Assembly (NCBI GenBank): GCA_949840805.1 | Contig: CATKXR010000051.1 | Span: 1 to 37,386 of the forward strand | Source: an uncultured Lachnospiraceae bacterium | Lineage (GTDB): Bacteria; Bacillota; Clostridia; Lachnospirales; Lachnospiraceae | DNA: 37,386 bases | Reading direction: 5' to 3' | Shown here: piece by piece, positions 24,943 to 33,552 of the stretch | Position numbering within the stretch: the first letter of the stretch is position 1 | Layout: each line of letters opens with the position of its first letter | The notes under the pieces: generated by a model | What the model was told of the DNA's origin: nothing | The model's database searches: none | The model's input: the letters and a program-made list of their open reading frames with translations, nothing else | Translations under genes and position numbers: made by a program

Positions 24943-25086
24943 ATTAATATATCTTATTCTTTTTATCTGTTATGCTAATATATCCTGATGCGTCACGCTC
25001 TTAAACATTCCTTTGCTTCTGTCATCTCAGTTCTTCGTTTCCGCCATCTTTTTTCTTTGCTCCTGCCATCTTTTTCAGACGTTTTC

Positions 25087-25605
25087 TCAGATGTTCTTTA
25101 TCTCATATGTACACACATTTCTGTAACGCCCTTCTTTATACTCCCTGCTCTTATATGTACCTTCCTGCTTAAAGCCGCATTTTTCAAACAATCTCCGGGA
25201 TGCCAGGTTATGTTCCAGGATATTGGCATAGATCTGCTTCAGCCCCAGTTCATGGAAAGCATAGGAAACCAGGACATTGACGGCATCCTGCCCGTATCCC
25301 TTTCTCCGGGCGGACTTTATAAGCTTTATATAAATCTCTGCCGTTTTGTATTTTGAACTCACATCAGAAAGGATAATGATTCCTAAGCCCGCTGCAGGGC
25401 TTTCCTTATCTCCTATAATGCCGCGCAGACTGCCTGCGGACTCCGGCAGGGAGCAAAACCATCTCATCTGGCGGTCACAGGACAGGGAACAGGGGTAGCC
25501 TCCTGTCACTTTCGTTATCCCCGGGTCTTCAGCCAGATTCAGCAGCAGCTCCCTGTCCTGTTCTTCCATTCCCCGGAGAATTACCTTGTCTCCTGCAGCA
25601 TCCAT
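25087..25605 (-). CDS. GNAT-family N-acetyltransferase (RimJ/RimL-like)
   Basis: 172 aa from the chosen start. The acetyl-CoA-binding loop is SARRKGYGQDAVNVLVSYAF, followed by the typical GLKQIYANILEHNLASRRLF, then EKCGFKQEGTYK. The N-terminal half (VILRGMEEQDRELLLNLAED) matches the RimJ/RimL type of GNAT, which modifies protein N-termini, polyamines or small molecules; the substrate is not predictable. The ATG at 25605 has GAGGAGG five bases upstream, whereas the first ATG of the open frame (25665) has none. It is the last ordinary gene before the accessory island. Confidence 0.88.
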   Translation of the reverse strand: MDAAGDKVILRGMEEQDRELLLNLAEDPGITKVTGGYPCSLSCDRQMRWFCSLPESAGSLRGIIGDKESPAAGLGIIILSDVSSKYKTAEIYIKLIKSARRKGYGQDAVNVLVSYAFHELGLKQIYANILEHNLASRRLFEKCGFKQEGTYKSREYKEGRYRNVCTYEIKNI

Positions 25606-25665
25606 ATGACCCTCCTCTTTATGTATTTTTAAAAATTCCGGATTCCCCCGCGGCTGCCTTTGCAA

Positions 25666-25982
25666 AAAACCGTCTCCAGACAGCTCCTTTTTGCGCTGAT
25701 TTTCCCGGGTTTTCTCTGCTTTTGGGGGAATGTCTTGTTCTTATTTTTTAACAGGCTTCTTGAAGTACATTACAAATTTTTCAAAATCTTTGGGTGTTGC
25801 TTATATTATATATCTTTCATACCATACAGTCAATGAATTCGGATGGTCCCATCCCGAAAAGACAGATTTCCATTCTTGTACCTGAAATAATTTTATGCTA
25901 ATATATTTTTGTGGGTTAAATGATATGGCAACACAGTTTTCGTATTTCCATAGGGCAAGATTGTTAAGTTAAGAATTCTTCC
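25666..25982. other. AT-rich intergenic region before the repeat array
   Basis: No intact gene. On the minus strand 25740-25800 reads ATPKDFEKFVMYFKKPVKK followed by a stop, which looks like the C-terminal scrap of a lost protein, but only 19 codons are open and I cannot identify it. The region grades into the palindromic element at about 25983. Confidence 0.4.
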
Positions 25983-26397
25983 AAAAGATCCGCAGGAGAA
26001 GAAGGACAGAACGTTTTCAGACACGTTCCCACTCCGTTTTTCACGTAGCGGTACTAAGGCTGTAAAAGACACAGCCTAAGTGCCGACGTGAAAAGAGGGT
26101 CTTCAAACGTTCTGTCCTTCTTCTCCTGCTACGTTATTGGCATATTGGCATTGATTAACAGAAAACATTGTCCCTGCAAACGACCAATAATGGGCCGATA
26201 ACGTAGCCTGGCCTGTTACCCGTACCCCGGAAAACCCTCGAAGAACGTCGGCGCTTAATGAGCCGGGATGGTTTTCCCGGCGAATTTAGCGTCCGCTACG
26301 TTCTTCACGGAGCGGGAGCGCGTTTTCCGGGGTACGGGTAACAGGCCAGGCGGACCTTTCGGAATCACGGTAAACAGCGTCAACCTCCCCACGACAA
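25983..26397. repeat. Palindromic interspersed repeat, copy 3 (most complete): three abutting palindromes
   Basis: Three long palindromes lie end to end. A: 25992-26016 pairs perfectly with 26105-26129 (25 bp). B: GCTACGTTAT (26128-26137) pairs with ATAACGTAGC (26198-26207). C: 26208-26235 pairs perfectly with 26322-26349 (28 bp). C is shared with copy 1, the left arm of A with copy 2, and the tail (26350-26397) with both. No transposase gene is associated. The element sits directly upstream of the ATPase-HNH operon. Confidence 0.88.
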
Positions 26398-26430
26398 AAT
26401 ACATGAGCTATTTTCCTACAGTCCCCAATC

Positions 26431-26444
26431 ATACTCATGAGTAT
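26431..26444. promoter_or_regulatory. Perfect 14-bp palindrome upstream of the ATPase gene
   Basis: ATACTCATGAGTAT is a perfect palindrome 60 bp before the ATPase start. A TATAAC overlaps its right end (26442-26447), but no good -35 is seen. A possible operator for the defence-like operon; weak support. Confidence 0.35.
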
Positions 26445-26504
26445 AACCCTGACAACCACCAACAGGATTCGTCCCATTTCCTACCAAAATAAAGGACACT
26501 GCAG

Positions 26505-28478
26505 ATGAACAACAACACCTTCCATAAATTAATCTATATCTGGTATGACTCCTATAAAGGCAACCTGTTCCACCAGCAAGGTATTCCCCTGACAGGAGAA
26601 TATCAGATCCAAGCAACCCCACTCCCGCCACAATCCGATCCCATGCAAAATATTTTCGGGATTACCGTATCCGTAAAAATACGAAAAAATCCCCATTATT
26701 CCTGCCCCTCAAATTTCTACGGCAAAAACATTGATATGGTGACGGCATTAGTCGGCGAAAACGGAAGCGGGAAAACAACCCTGGCGCAAATGCTGTTAGA
26801 CAGCCCGCTCCCTTCCATCCATGAACTCCCGCCCTTCTTCTGGATCACCTGTTCAGATGACGGCAGGCTGGCGGCCTATTCCTATCATATGGCAATCAAA
26901 CACAGCCAGGAGGAACAGGGAGAACCTTTTTCCATCCATAAATGGGAACCTTCCTCCCCTCCTGTCCACATGGTTTTTCTGACAAACGTATGGAATTTTT
27001 TTGAACTGACAGAAGATATCACTTTTGATTCCTTAAACAGATCCGATCATCCTATCCGTCAGTCCTATTCTCCTGCCACCCTCCTCCTCCATTCTAGCGA
27101 AATAGCAAGAACAGAACGGTATGGATACCGCACGAATGATAACAAATACTTGACAGGCATTCAATATTATGCAGAAACGATGGAATCATCCCCTGTCTTT
27201 TCCTATATCAAAAGGCAGGAAGAACTGATGATACAATGTTATAAAAACACTTCACAATCTGTCAGGGAAATGCTTGGAATCTTTAAAGAATATGTGATTG
27301 CGCCTGCTATATCCGCTCCGGGTATCCAGACATGGAGCAGCCAAAACAGACAAGATGAAAAATCGCAACTGCTTGTCCAGGCAAAACAATGTTACGAAAA
27401 ACTCAAACCGCAGATTCTAAAAGACCAGGAAAGTAATCTTTGTCTCAATATGTATGTCCTCTGCCTGACAGAGGTATATCTGGCTTTGCCAAACCAGGAA
27501 GATGAAGAGATCATAAAAATAAAAACCTATATAAAAGACACCCGTGTATTAGACAGGGATCACCTTATCCTTTTGAGACAGATTGTTGCTTGGACACAGG
27601 AGACCCCCTGGGCCGAACAGATCACCGAATGTTTAGACATGCTGGAACAATATCTTGATGAACAAAACGCACAAGAACACCATCCCGGTTCCCGCAAATT
27701 CCCGCATCTCATCAGCCGTTGGCAGACAGGATACCAGGATTTTGACGATTCGGAAGAAATGCTGAAATGGTATTACCAGGAATTGCAAAAGAAATCCTCT
27801 TTTTTCAAACGAAATCTATCCTTCCGGCTTCTGCCCAGTTCAAGCGGCGAGCAGGCCATCATAAACCTGTTCGGCTATTTAACGGACGCTATGAACCAGA
27901 ATTCGAAACAAAGAGAGTTCCTGGTGATCATCGATGAAATTGATGCCGGCCTGCATCCCCGTTGGCAGCAGAATATATTAAAATATCTGTTTGACTGGCT
28001 GGAATCCTTTCAGGAATACCGCTTTCAGCTCATCATCACCTCCCATTCACCGATTGTCTTATCCGATATGCTAAAAGAACATGTAGTTCGCCTGAAAAAA
28101 AAATCCGGGCAGATACTCCATGCGGAGATGATGGAAAAACCAACCTTTGGAGCAAACATTGCAGACCAGTTTTTAGATACGTTTTTTATGGATGAAGGAA
28201 ATATAGGAGCGTTTTCCAAGGAAAAAATCCAAAAAATCATCCATGAGATCGTGGAACTTACACAATATATTCCTGAAAAAAACAAAGATCTCCGGTATTT
28301 GATCGAATCCATTGGCGAGGATATGGTACGGAACAAACTGCTGTATGACCTGAGCCGAAAAAGAGCCGTTGGCCAGCGCAAAAAACTGACCGAAAAATGG
28401 GAAGAGTACAGCGAGGAAGAACAAAGGGAAATGATAGACTACATGGAAAAAATGAAAAAGGAAAAAGAACGCCAATGA
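26505..28478 (+). CDS. ABC-like AAA ATPase, PtuA-like subunit of a Septu-type module
   Basis: 657 aa. Walker A is LVGENGSGKTTLAQMLL (residues ~82-98). After a long, mainly helical insert come an ABC-type signature (LPSSSGEQAIINLFGYL, ~443), Walker B (LVIIDEIDAGLHPRW, ~473) and an H-loop (LIITSHSPIVLSDM, ~509). This is the RecF/OLD-like ATPase architecture used in antiphage systems. AAAGGA lies seven bases before ATG. The stop overlaps the start of an HNH nuclease gene (ATGA), so the two are a coupled pair, matching the PtuA-PtuB pairing of Septu. It is larger than typical PtuA. The DNA is AT-richer and on the opposite strand from the flanking core genes, which suggests transfer. Confidence 0.86.
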   Translation: MNNNTFHKLIYIWYDSYKGNLFHQQGIPLTGEYQIQATPLPPQSDPMQNIFGITVSVKIRKNPHYSCPSNFYGKNIDMVTALVGENGSGKTTLAQMLLDSPLPSIHELPPFFWITCSDDGRLAAYSYHMAIKHSQEEQGEPFSIHKWEPSSPPVHMVFLTNVWNFFELTEDITFDSLNRSDHPIRQSYSPATLLLHSSEIARTERYGYRTNDNKYLTGIQYYAETMESSPVFSYIKRQEELMIQCYKNTSQSVREMLGIFKEYVIAPAISAPGIQTWSSQNRQDEKSQLLVQAKQCYEKLKPQILKDQESNLCLNMYVLCLTEVYLALPNQEDEEIIKIKTYIKDTRVLDRDHLILLRQIVAWTQETPWAEQITECLDMLEQYLDEQNAQEHHPGSRKFPHLISRWQTGYQDFDDSEEMLKWYYQELQKKSSFFKRNLSFRLLPSSSGEQAIINLFGYLTDAMNQNSKQREFLVIIDEIDAGLHPRWQQNILKYLFDWLESFQEYRFQLIITSHSPIVLSDMLKEHVVRLKKKSGQILHAEMMEKPTFGANIADQFLDTFFMDEGNIGAFSKEKIQKIIHEIVELTQYIPEKNKDLRYLIESIGEDMVRNKLLYDLSRKRAVGQRKKLTEKWEEYSEEEQREMIDYMEKMKKEKERQ

Positions 28479-29605
28479 TACACTTAGATATTTCCAGGGA
28501 AAAATGGGAAGAACTGGAAAGCTATCATAAAGAATACATAAGAATCACGTTTCCTGATAATCTGAGAAAATTTTTAACCGACACAAAGGTAAGTGCAGAA
28601 GATAAAAATCTATTAAAAGCCGTATTTAAAAAACAAAATATCCTGTTTAAGGATAATGGCGAAATAGATGAAAATAATTTACAGGAAGTGGTAAGATGGT
28701 GTATCTCTGAAGACATAGACATTCTGGCAGACCGGACAGAGAAAGAAAATTTATTTAACGGATTATTCCCCGGCATAGGAACCAAAAAGAAAGAATCCCC
28801 CAATGACCGTGCGCTGAAAGAGAACTGCATCTCTAATTTGCTGAAAATATTCGGGTATTCTGGTTTCTCTGATGGAAAAAAGGTATTAATGAAAAACGGG
28901 AATGGCTGGAACCGCCATTCCTTTATGGCAGAATTAGGGATCAAAGTATGCCCATACTGCAACCGCCAATATATCACCAGTTATTTCATTGGAGTCAACA
29001 AAGATAAGAAAGACTCTGAAAAGCAATCTGCCGAAACTGAAAATGAAATGGCCCGCACCACCACTGACACCGACCATTACTACCCCAAAAGCTTTTTCCC
29101 TTTGCTTTCCATGAATATCCATAACATGATCCCAAGCTGCCAGATCTGCAACTCCAGGATGAAGCTGAACAAGGTCAGGTCAAAAGAAGAACGTCATCTT
29201 TATCCCTATAAGGATAAAAGCAGCATCCTGAAATTTGAAATCAATTTTGATAAATTGGAAGACTTATATAATTTTTCACAGTCAGACATCAAAATATCGC
29301 TAAAATATCCAAAACGGGGAGAGTATCATAAGCGGGCAGAACAATCCGTTGAATTGTTTAAACTTGAACAAATTTACCAGGCACATACAGATATCGTTTA
29401 TTGTTTAAAAGAAAACATGAAAAACTACTCCGAAAAGAAATATGAAAAGATTTTCTGCAAAAATTATGGGGAGATCTTCGGCAGTTATGATGAATTTCTG
29501 AGAATATTGTATCCGTTTTTAAACGAAGACGAGAAGAATGTTCCCTTAACGAAAATGAAGAAAGATATTTATAAATTTATCCGGTCCAAAGGAAATGAAG
29601 ATTGA
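28475..29605 (+). CDS. Zinc-type HNH endonuclease, PtuB-like subunit
   Basis: 376 aa. The HNH core reads CPYCNRQY (Cys159, Cys162), then TDTDHYYPKSFFPLLSMNIHN with Asp200-His201, then PSCQICNSRMKLNK (Cys222, Cys225, Asn226): two CxxC knuckles around an Asp-His pair, as in McrA/PtuB-type nucleases. The N-terminal 150 and C-terminal 140 residues are helical and charged and not recognised. The start at 28475 overlaps the ATPase stop by four bases, with AAAGGAAAAAG upstream. The likely role is DNA or RNA cleavage under control of the ATPase during phage infection (inference from Septu). No reverse transcriptase is nearby, so a retron arrangement is not supported. Confidence 0.86.
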   Translation: MIHLDISREKWEELESYHKEYIRITFPDNLRKFLTDTKVSAEDKNLLKAVFKKQNILFKDNGEIDENNLQEVVRWCISEDIDILADRTEKENLFNGLFPGIGTKKKESPNDRALKENCISNLLKIFGYSGFSDGKKVLMKNGNGWNRHSFMAELGIKVCPYCNRQYITSYFIGVNKDKKDSEKQSAETENEMARTTTDTDHYYPKSFFPLLSMNIHNMIPSCQICNSRMKLNKVRSKEERHLYPYKDKSSILKFEINFDKLEDLYNFSQSDIKISLKYPKRGEYHKRAEQSVELFKLEQIYQAHTDIVYCLKENMKNYSEKKYEKIFCKNYGEIFGSYDEFLRILYPFLNEDEKNVPLTKMKKDIYKFIRSKGNED

Positions 29606-29625
29606 GCTGCTGTTGCCGCTCAATC
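29600..29625. terminator. Stem shared by two converging genes
   Basis: GATTGAGC and GCTCAATC pair perfectly around a 10-nt loop. The stem covers the stop of the HNH gene and the stop of the convergent acyltransferase gene. There is no clean T-tract on either side, so function as a bidirectional terminator is only likely. Confidence 0.45.
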
Positions 29626-30756
29626 CTTATCTTCCCTTTTGTTGTCAAATCTAAATATTATTTTACCAGTTAAATCTATCATTGATTTAAATATTTCTGA
29701 GGACTTCCTGTCTATCTTTAGAACCGCAAATAAAGCAAGTCTTGCCTGTTCTATAAAACCACATAAAACAAAAATGCAAAATGACAAGAGAATGGTTATC
29801 GCCCATATGGAAAGAACTCCATACTTCCCTGCCCATACAAAGGCGCCATTCCAGACATTATCATAAAATGTTTTTTGTGTATGGATCAAAAAAACACCAA
29901 AGGAAACTCTTTCAGCCCATGCAACCACTTTTTGAAATCTCCGGCTGACAGAAATCTCCTTAAACACCAATAACATCATAACTGCTTGCAGCAATACAAA
30001 CGGAGATGTATATTTAATAAAATCATTGCTATGTGCATTAATCAGAGCTATACCGCTTCTTTCCATGACACATTTTGAAAGCCAGGCTAACAGGGGAACT
30101 CCTGCCAAAATGAGCCATGCCTTTCTCTTTGAAGGACATGGCTGAATTTCTTCTAACCGTATGATTGCGCCCAAAACATAAAGCAGAAAAATCCAGATAA
30201 AAGAATATCCGTACAGCAAATTAACCGGATCATGCAGGCAAAATGTCGTCCAGGCAGATGCAGCAAAAATAAGTACGCCGATCTGCCTCCGGCCATCATG
30301 CCCTAATTCCATAAGAAAAGCATTTATATAAGGTTCTAAAATCAGAACAATAAAATAACTTGTAAAATATCTCCACTCCAACCCGCTGACCGGAAGAAGC
30401 ACTACCAGCAAATCCTGGCCGGACAGGGGAAAACCAAACATGAAATGCAACAGCACCTCCATCACAAATGCATAAAAAAATGCCTGCAGCCAGCGGGGAG
30501 GAATCCTACCTAAAGATCCTTTGCTGTTGACTGATAAATATCCGGTAATAATTGCGAAAATGTCAACTGCACAAAAAGAAACTGTTTCCAATATCCATAC
30601 CAGATCAGACTTTATCATATCGGATTTTATTGTCTCTAAAATTCCTCCCCCACCCAGGATATGAAGGTTTAACACAAATAGCATAGATACAGCTTTTAAA
30701 AGGGAAATCCCGTAGTTTCGGTTCCCGGTTTTCATACTTATATTTCTCTCATTCAT
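29620..30756 (-). CDS. Acyltransferase-3 family membrane protein
   Basis: 378 aa, about ten membrane segments. The N-terminal GISLLKAVSMLFVLNLHI is the acyltransferase-3 start, with the catalytic-type His in LNLHI; FCAVDIFAIITGYLS and WRYFTSYFIVLILEPYINAF are further family blocks. These enzymes O-acylate surface polysaccharides or peptidoglycan. Acylation can change phage receptors, so its place beside the ATPase-HNH pair may matter, but this is inference. The start is uncertain: ATG at 30756 has a poor ribosome-binding site, and ATG at 30735 follows GAGAG by nine bases. It has its own promoter and converges with the HNH gene 14 bp away. Confidence 0.85.
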   Translation of the reverse strand: MNERNISMKTGNRNYGISLLKAVSMLFVLNLHILGGGGILETIKSDMIKSDLVWILETVSFCAVDIFAIITGYLSVNSKGSLGRIPPRWLQAFFYAFVMEVLLHFMFGFPLSGQDLLVVLLPVSGLEWRYFTSYFIVLILEPYINAFLMELGHDGRRQIGVLIFAASAWTTFCLHDPVNLLYGYSFIWIFLLYVLGAIIRLEEIQPCPSKRKAWLILAGVPLLAWLSKCVMERSGIALINAHSNDFIKYTSPFVLLQAVMMLLVFKEISVSRRFQKVVAWAERVSFGVFLIHTQKTFYDNVWNGAFVWAGKYGVLSIWAITILLSFCIFVLCGFIEQARLALFAVLKIDRKSSEIFKSMIDLTGKIIFRFDNKREDKD

Positions 30757-30783
30757 TTTTTAACCGCCATATAGTATTTGCCA

Positions 30784-30802
30784 ATTGCCCGGTTCGGGCA
30801 AT
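30784..30802 (-). promoter_or_regulatory. Tight hairpin in the acyltransferase leader
   Basis: ATTGCCCG-GTT-CGGGCAAT is a perfect 8-bp stem with a three-base loop, 28 bp before the start codon. On the transcript strand it follows a run of T (GCCGTTTTT) and is not followed by one, so it is not a standard terminator. It could affect translation. Confidence 0.4.
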
Positions 30803-30920
30803 AAAAACGGCACTTAGCTCTCTTCTCACAGGAATAAAATCTTCCAATTACATATAGATGTTTTTGCAAACCAATATTTCTGTAATCTGTTTTTTACAAG
30901 TGGAAGATATTACCTCCCCA

Positions 30921-30949
30921 ATTATAATGAATAACTGTATGGTGGTCAA
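30921..30949 (-). promoter_or_regulatory. SigA-type promoter for the acyltransferase gene
   Basis: On the minus strand TTGACC (30944-30949), a 17-bp spacer and TATAAT (30921-30926). The predicted leader is about 155 nt. It contains CTTCCA/TGGAAG complementary arms about 55 nt apart and the hairpin at 30784-30802. The remaining intergenic sequence up to 31130 shows no gene. Confidence 0.75.
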
Positions 30950-31159
30950 GTTTTTTTGAATATCCATGACTCAAAATCAGATTTCAAACAGATAAACTAA
31001 ACCCTCATGCCCCACATTTGGCACCACCATAAATGAAACTGTGCGGGCGATAGGTTATTGAATTTGTTTTTGTCATTGCCTATATTATAACTAACGGCAA
31101 AGATCGTTTTAATTTTGGGCCTGCAGCCCGTTTTCTAAACTGATTTCAGGTACTCTCAT

Positions 31160-31450
31160 TTGCACCACCACCTGTCCAGCCTCTTACGGCAGAAGGACGT
31201 ACAGTAAAATGACAAAAGACAGAGTACCATGCCGTAAATTCTTCCAGGAGGTGCCTTTATGGATAAAATTTACGACAAATGTTGTGGTATTGATGTACAC
31301 AAAAAAATCATCGTTGCCTGCTTTCGAAAAGGCAATAAGCAGGAGATACGGAAGTTTGGTGCAACAACCAGAAAGCTTCTTGAAATGGCTGACTGGCTCA
31401 AAGAAGGCGGCTGTGAAATGGTCGCTATGGAGAGTTGGCATAGATGCTAT
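31160..31450 (+). mobile_element. IS110-family insertion sequence remnant (5' part)
   Basis: From 31259 the frame reads YDKCCGIDVHKKIIVACFRK, GATTRKLLEMADWLKEGG and CEMVAMES, the N-terminal RuvC-like start of IS110 transposases, including the first catalytic Asp in GIDVHKK. Similarity ends at about 31435 and the frame stops at 31456, so at least 80% of the transposase is missing. CAGGAGG precedes the ATG. The leader 31160-31258 holds TTACGGCA (31184-31191) inverted at 31230-31237, in the position where IS110 elements encode their bridge RNA. Confidence 0.8.
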
Positions 31451-31645
31451 CATTGATTTGTCCTCAATTTTTGAAAGGGCTTCAATATGTGTGGCAGGCT
31501 TTCCTCTATTAAGAAAAAATATGTATACCACACCATCAATTTCCTTTGCTCTTCCGTATAGATTATCCCCTCTCCTCCACATTCAAAAAATCAATATCCA
31601 ATGGACTAGCGTTCTGGCCTATTGGTATTTATGGTAATTATGCAG
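31451..31645. other. Junction segment between two IS remnants
   Basis: About 190 bp between the broken IS110 gene and the end of the IS630 gene. On the minus strand an open stretch at 31440-31582 reads RAKEIDGVVYIFFLNRGKP and ATHIEALSKIEDKSM, which looks like part of a protein, but I cannot assign a family and it runs on into IS110 sequence. Probably the debris of a third gene. Confidence 0.4.
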
Positions 31646-31652
31646 AGGGATT

Positions 31653-32300
31653 TTACTCCTCTGCATGGGTAAACTTTGGATATAAAGAAGACAGCTTATT
31701 CCGTGCATCATCTGCCGTAAAATGCCATGTTACCTTACGAGTCTCTTCATTGCGCATGTTTTCCCATGCGGAAACTTCCTGTCTGACTGTTTCCAGGTCA
31801 ATTAACCTTCGGGCAAGGCACTGGCGGGTCAAGGCATTTAGTTCTATCTCTGCAATGTTCAACCAGCTTCCATGTTTTGGTGTATAGTGGATTTCAAGCC
31901 TTTTTGCGTAGCTACGGGCCTCCGGAGCTGGGAAATATTGATACAGCGATGCCAACACATGAGTATTCAGGTTGTCCATCACCAGAATGATTTTTTCATG
32001 GCATGGGTAACATTCTGTCAGAAGGTGTTTTATTTCAAAAGCCCAGTCTTCTGCCGTGCGGTGTTCCCGCACGCTGGTATAATGCCATCCGGATAGCGGC
32101 TCCACAAAAATGAAAATACTGCAGGTTTCTTTCCGGATATATTCCGAATCCGTTTTCTGTATGGCTCCGGGGCGTGCAGGAAGTGGTTCCAGACAGTCAC
32201 CCAGCATCTGGTATGGCTTTTCGTCCATGCAGACTACTGGGATTTGAGGGTTATACGGCATTTCGTATACATCAAGGAAACACAGTGAATACCGCAAGCC
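31653..32300 (-). mobile_element. IS630-family transposase, 5'-truncated
   Basis: The C-terminal DDE domain is intact: VVCMDEKPYQML (first Asp), IILVMDNLNTHVLASLY (second Asp) and TPKHGSWLNIAEIELNALTR (Glu). The N-terminal helix-turn-helix half is missing. At about 32295-32312 the sequence passes directly into a DUF4143 ATPase gene on the other strand, so both were cut at the same junction. No start or ribosome-binding site fits the remaining frame, so it is not expected to be active. Confidence 0.85.
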
Positions 32301-32301
32301 C

Positions 32302-33534
32302 ATGGTTCTCAAGGGCGCACGGCAGGTTGGAAAAACCTGGCTGATGAAAGAATTCGGCAGGCAATATTACAAAAACTCTGTTTATTTTAATTTTGACGAA
32401 GATGATGCCCTAAAATCCATCTTCGAGTCCAACAAGAATCCTCAACGGATCATAGAACTTCTGTCTCTGATTGCAGGACAGCAAATTAAGCCGGAAAACA
32501 CTTTGATTATCTTTGATGAGATCCAGGAATATCCGACTGCATTAAATGCCCTGAAATATTTCCACGAAAAGGCCTGGAACTACCATGTGATTGCCGCCGG
32601 AAGCCTCCTGGGCACCCTGCTTGCCCAGCCAAAATCCTATCCTGTTGGTATGATCAATCTGCTTCCCATTAATCCGCTGACCTTTGATGAATTTTTGGAG
32701 GCTATAGATCAGTCACTGTATGCCTATTATACCACCATCCGGAAAGGCCAGGAAATCGAAGGCATTTTCCACAACCGGCTTCTGAATGCCTGCAATTATT
32801 ATTTCATTATTGGGGGAATGCCAGAATGTGTAAAATCCTGGATCCGATATAAGGATCCGGCCCGGATTGTCCGAACCCAGCAGGAACTGGTTCAGGTTTA
32901 TGAACATGACTTTTCCAAGCACAACGGGAAGGTCAACAGCGGACGTATCCTGATGGTTTTTCGGAGCATCACCAGCCAGCTGGCCAAGGAAAATGAAAAA
33001 TTCATGTATGGGGCTGTTCGGGAAGGGGGACGCACCAGAGATTTCGAAGAAGCATTCGAGTGGCTTGTCTCTGCCGGAATGTTGAACCGGGTATACAATA
33101 CCGCAAAACCGGAGCATCCTCTTGCTGCTTTTGATCGGCTGGATTGCTTCAAGCTATTTGTCTTCGACACAGGACTTTTAAAACACATGGCCGGCATTGA
33201 CAACAGCGCTATTCTTCTGAAAACAGATTACCAGTTTAAGGGCGCCTTAACGGAAAATTATGTGCTGCAGCAGCTGAAAGGACAATTCCACCTGGATCCC
33301 CGCTACTTTTCTGATAAACGCAGAGAGATTGATTTTGTAGTGCAGCATGGCACCGAGATCATTCCCATAGAGGTGAAAGGCAGGGAGGATAAATCTGCGC
33401 CATTCTTTAAACACTATGTATCCGAACACACGCCGGAACATGCCCTGCGTTTTTCCAGACGCGGGTATGTAACCAATGGCAGGATCACCAATCTGCCATT
33501 GTACCTAACAAGGAAAACCCGGGCACTGCTTTGA
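32302..33534 (+). pseudogene. AAA_14/DUF4143-family ATPase gene lacking its 5' end
   Basis: 410 codons are open. The frame begins abruptly at the P-loop (VLKGARQVGKTWLMKEFG) and continues with Walker B (LIIFDEIQEYPTALNAL), VIAAGSLLG and the C-terminal DUF4143 nuclease-like part (RYFSDKRREIDFVVQHG, then IIPIEVKGRED). Family members start roughly 20-30 residues earlier. Upstream is IS630 sequence with no ribosome-binding site, so expression is doubtful although the frame is otherwise unbroken. These ATPases are common in clostridial accessory regions, with unknown roles. Confidence 0.78.
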
Positions 33535-33545
33535 CAGGCCCGGGG
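33514..33545 (-). terminator. Terminator for the AraC-MATE operon
   Basis: On the minus strand CCCGGGC (33538-33544) pairs with GCCCGGG (33518-33524) and is followed by TTTTCC. It begins eight bases after the MATE stop and overlaps the end of the DUF4143 gene. Confidence 0.65.
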
Positions 33546-33552
33546 TTCTCTA

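Noticed and set aside
24900..25086. Purine riboswitch upstream of purL
   Set aside because: The leader from the predicted start to the ATG is under 50 nt and lacks the conserved purine aptamer pattern.
26505..29605. Retron-type Septu arrangement
   Set aside because: No reverse transcriptase or plausible msr/msd region was found within several kilobases.
31209..31637. Plus-strand 142-codon frame across the IS110 remnant
   Set aside because: It runs in a different frame from the recognisable transposase and crosses a rearrangement junction.
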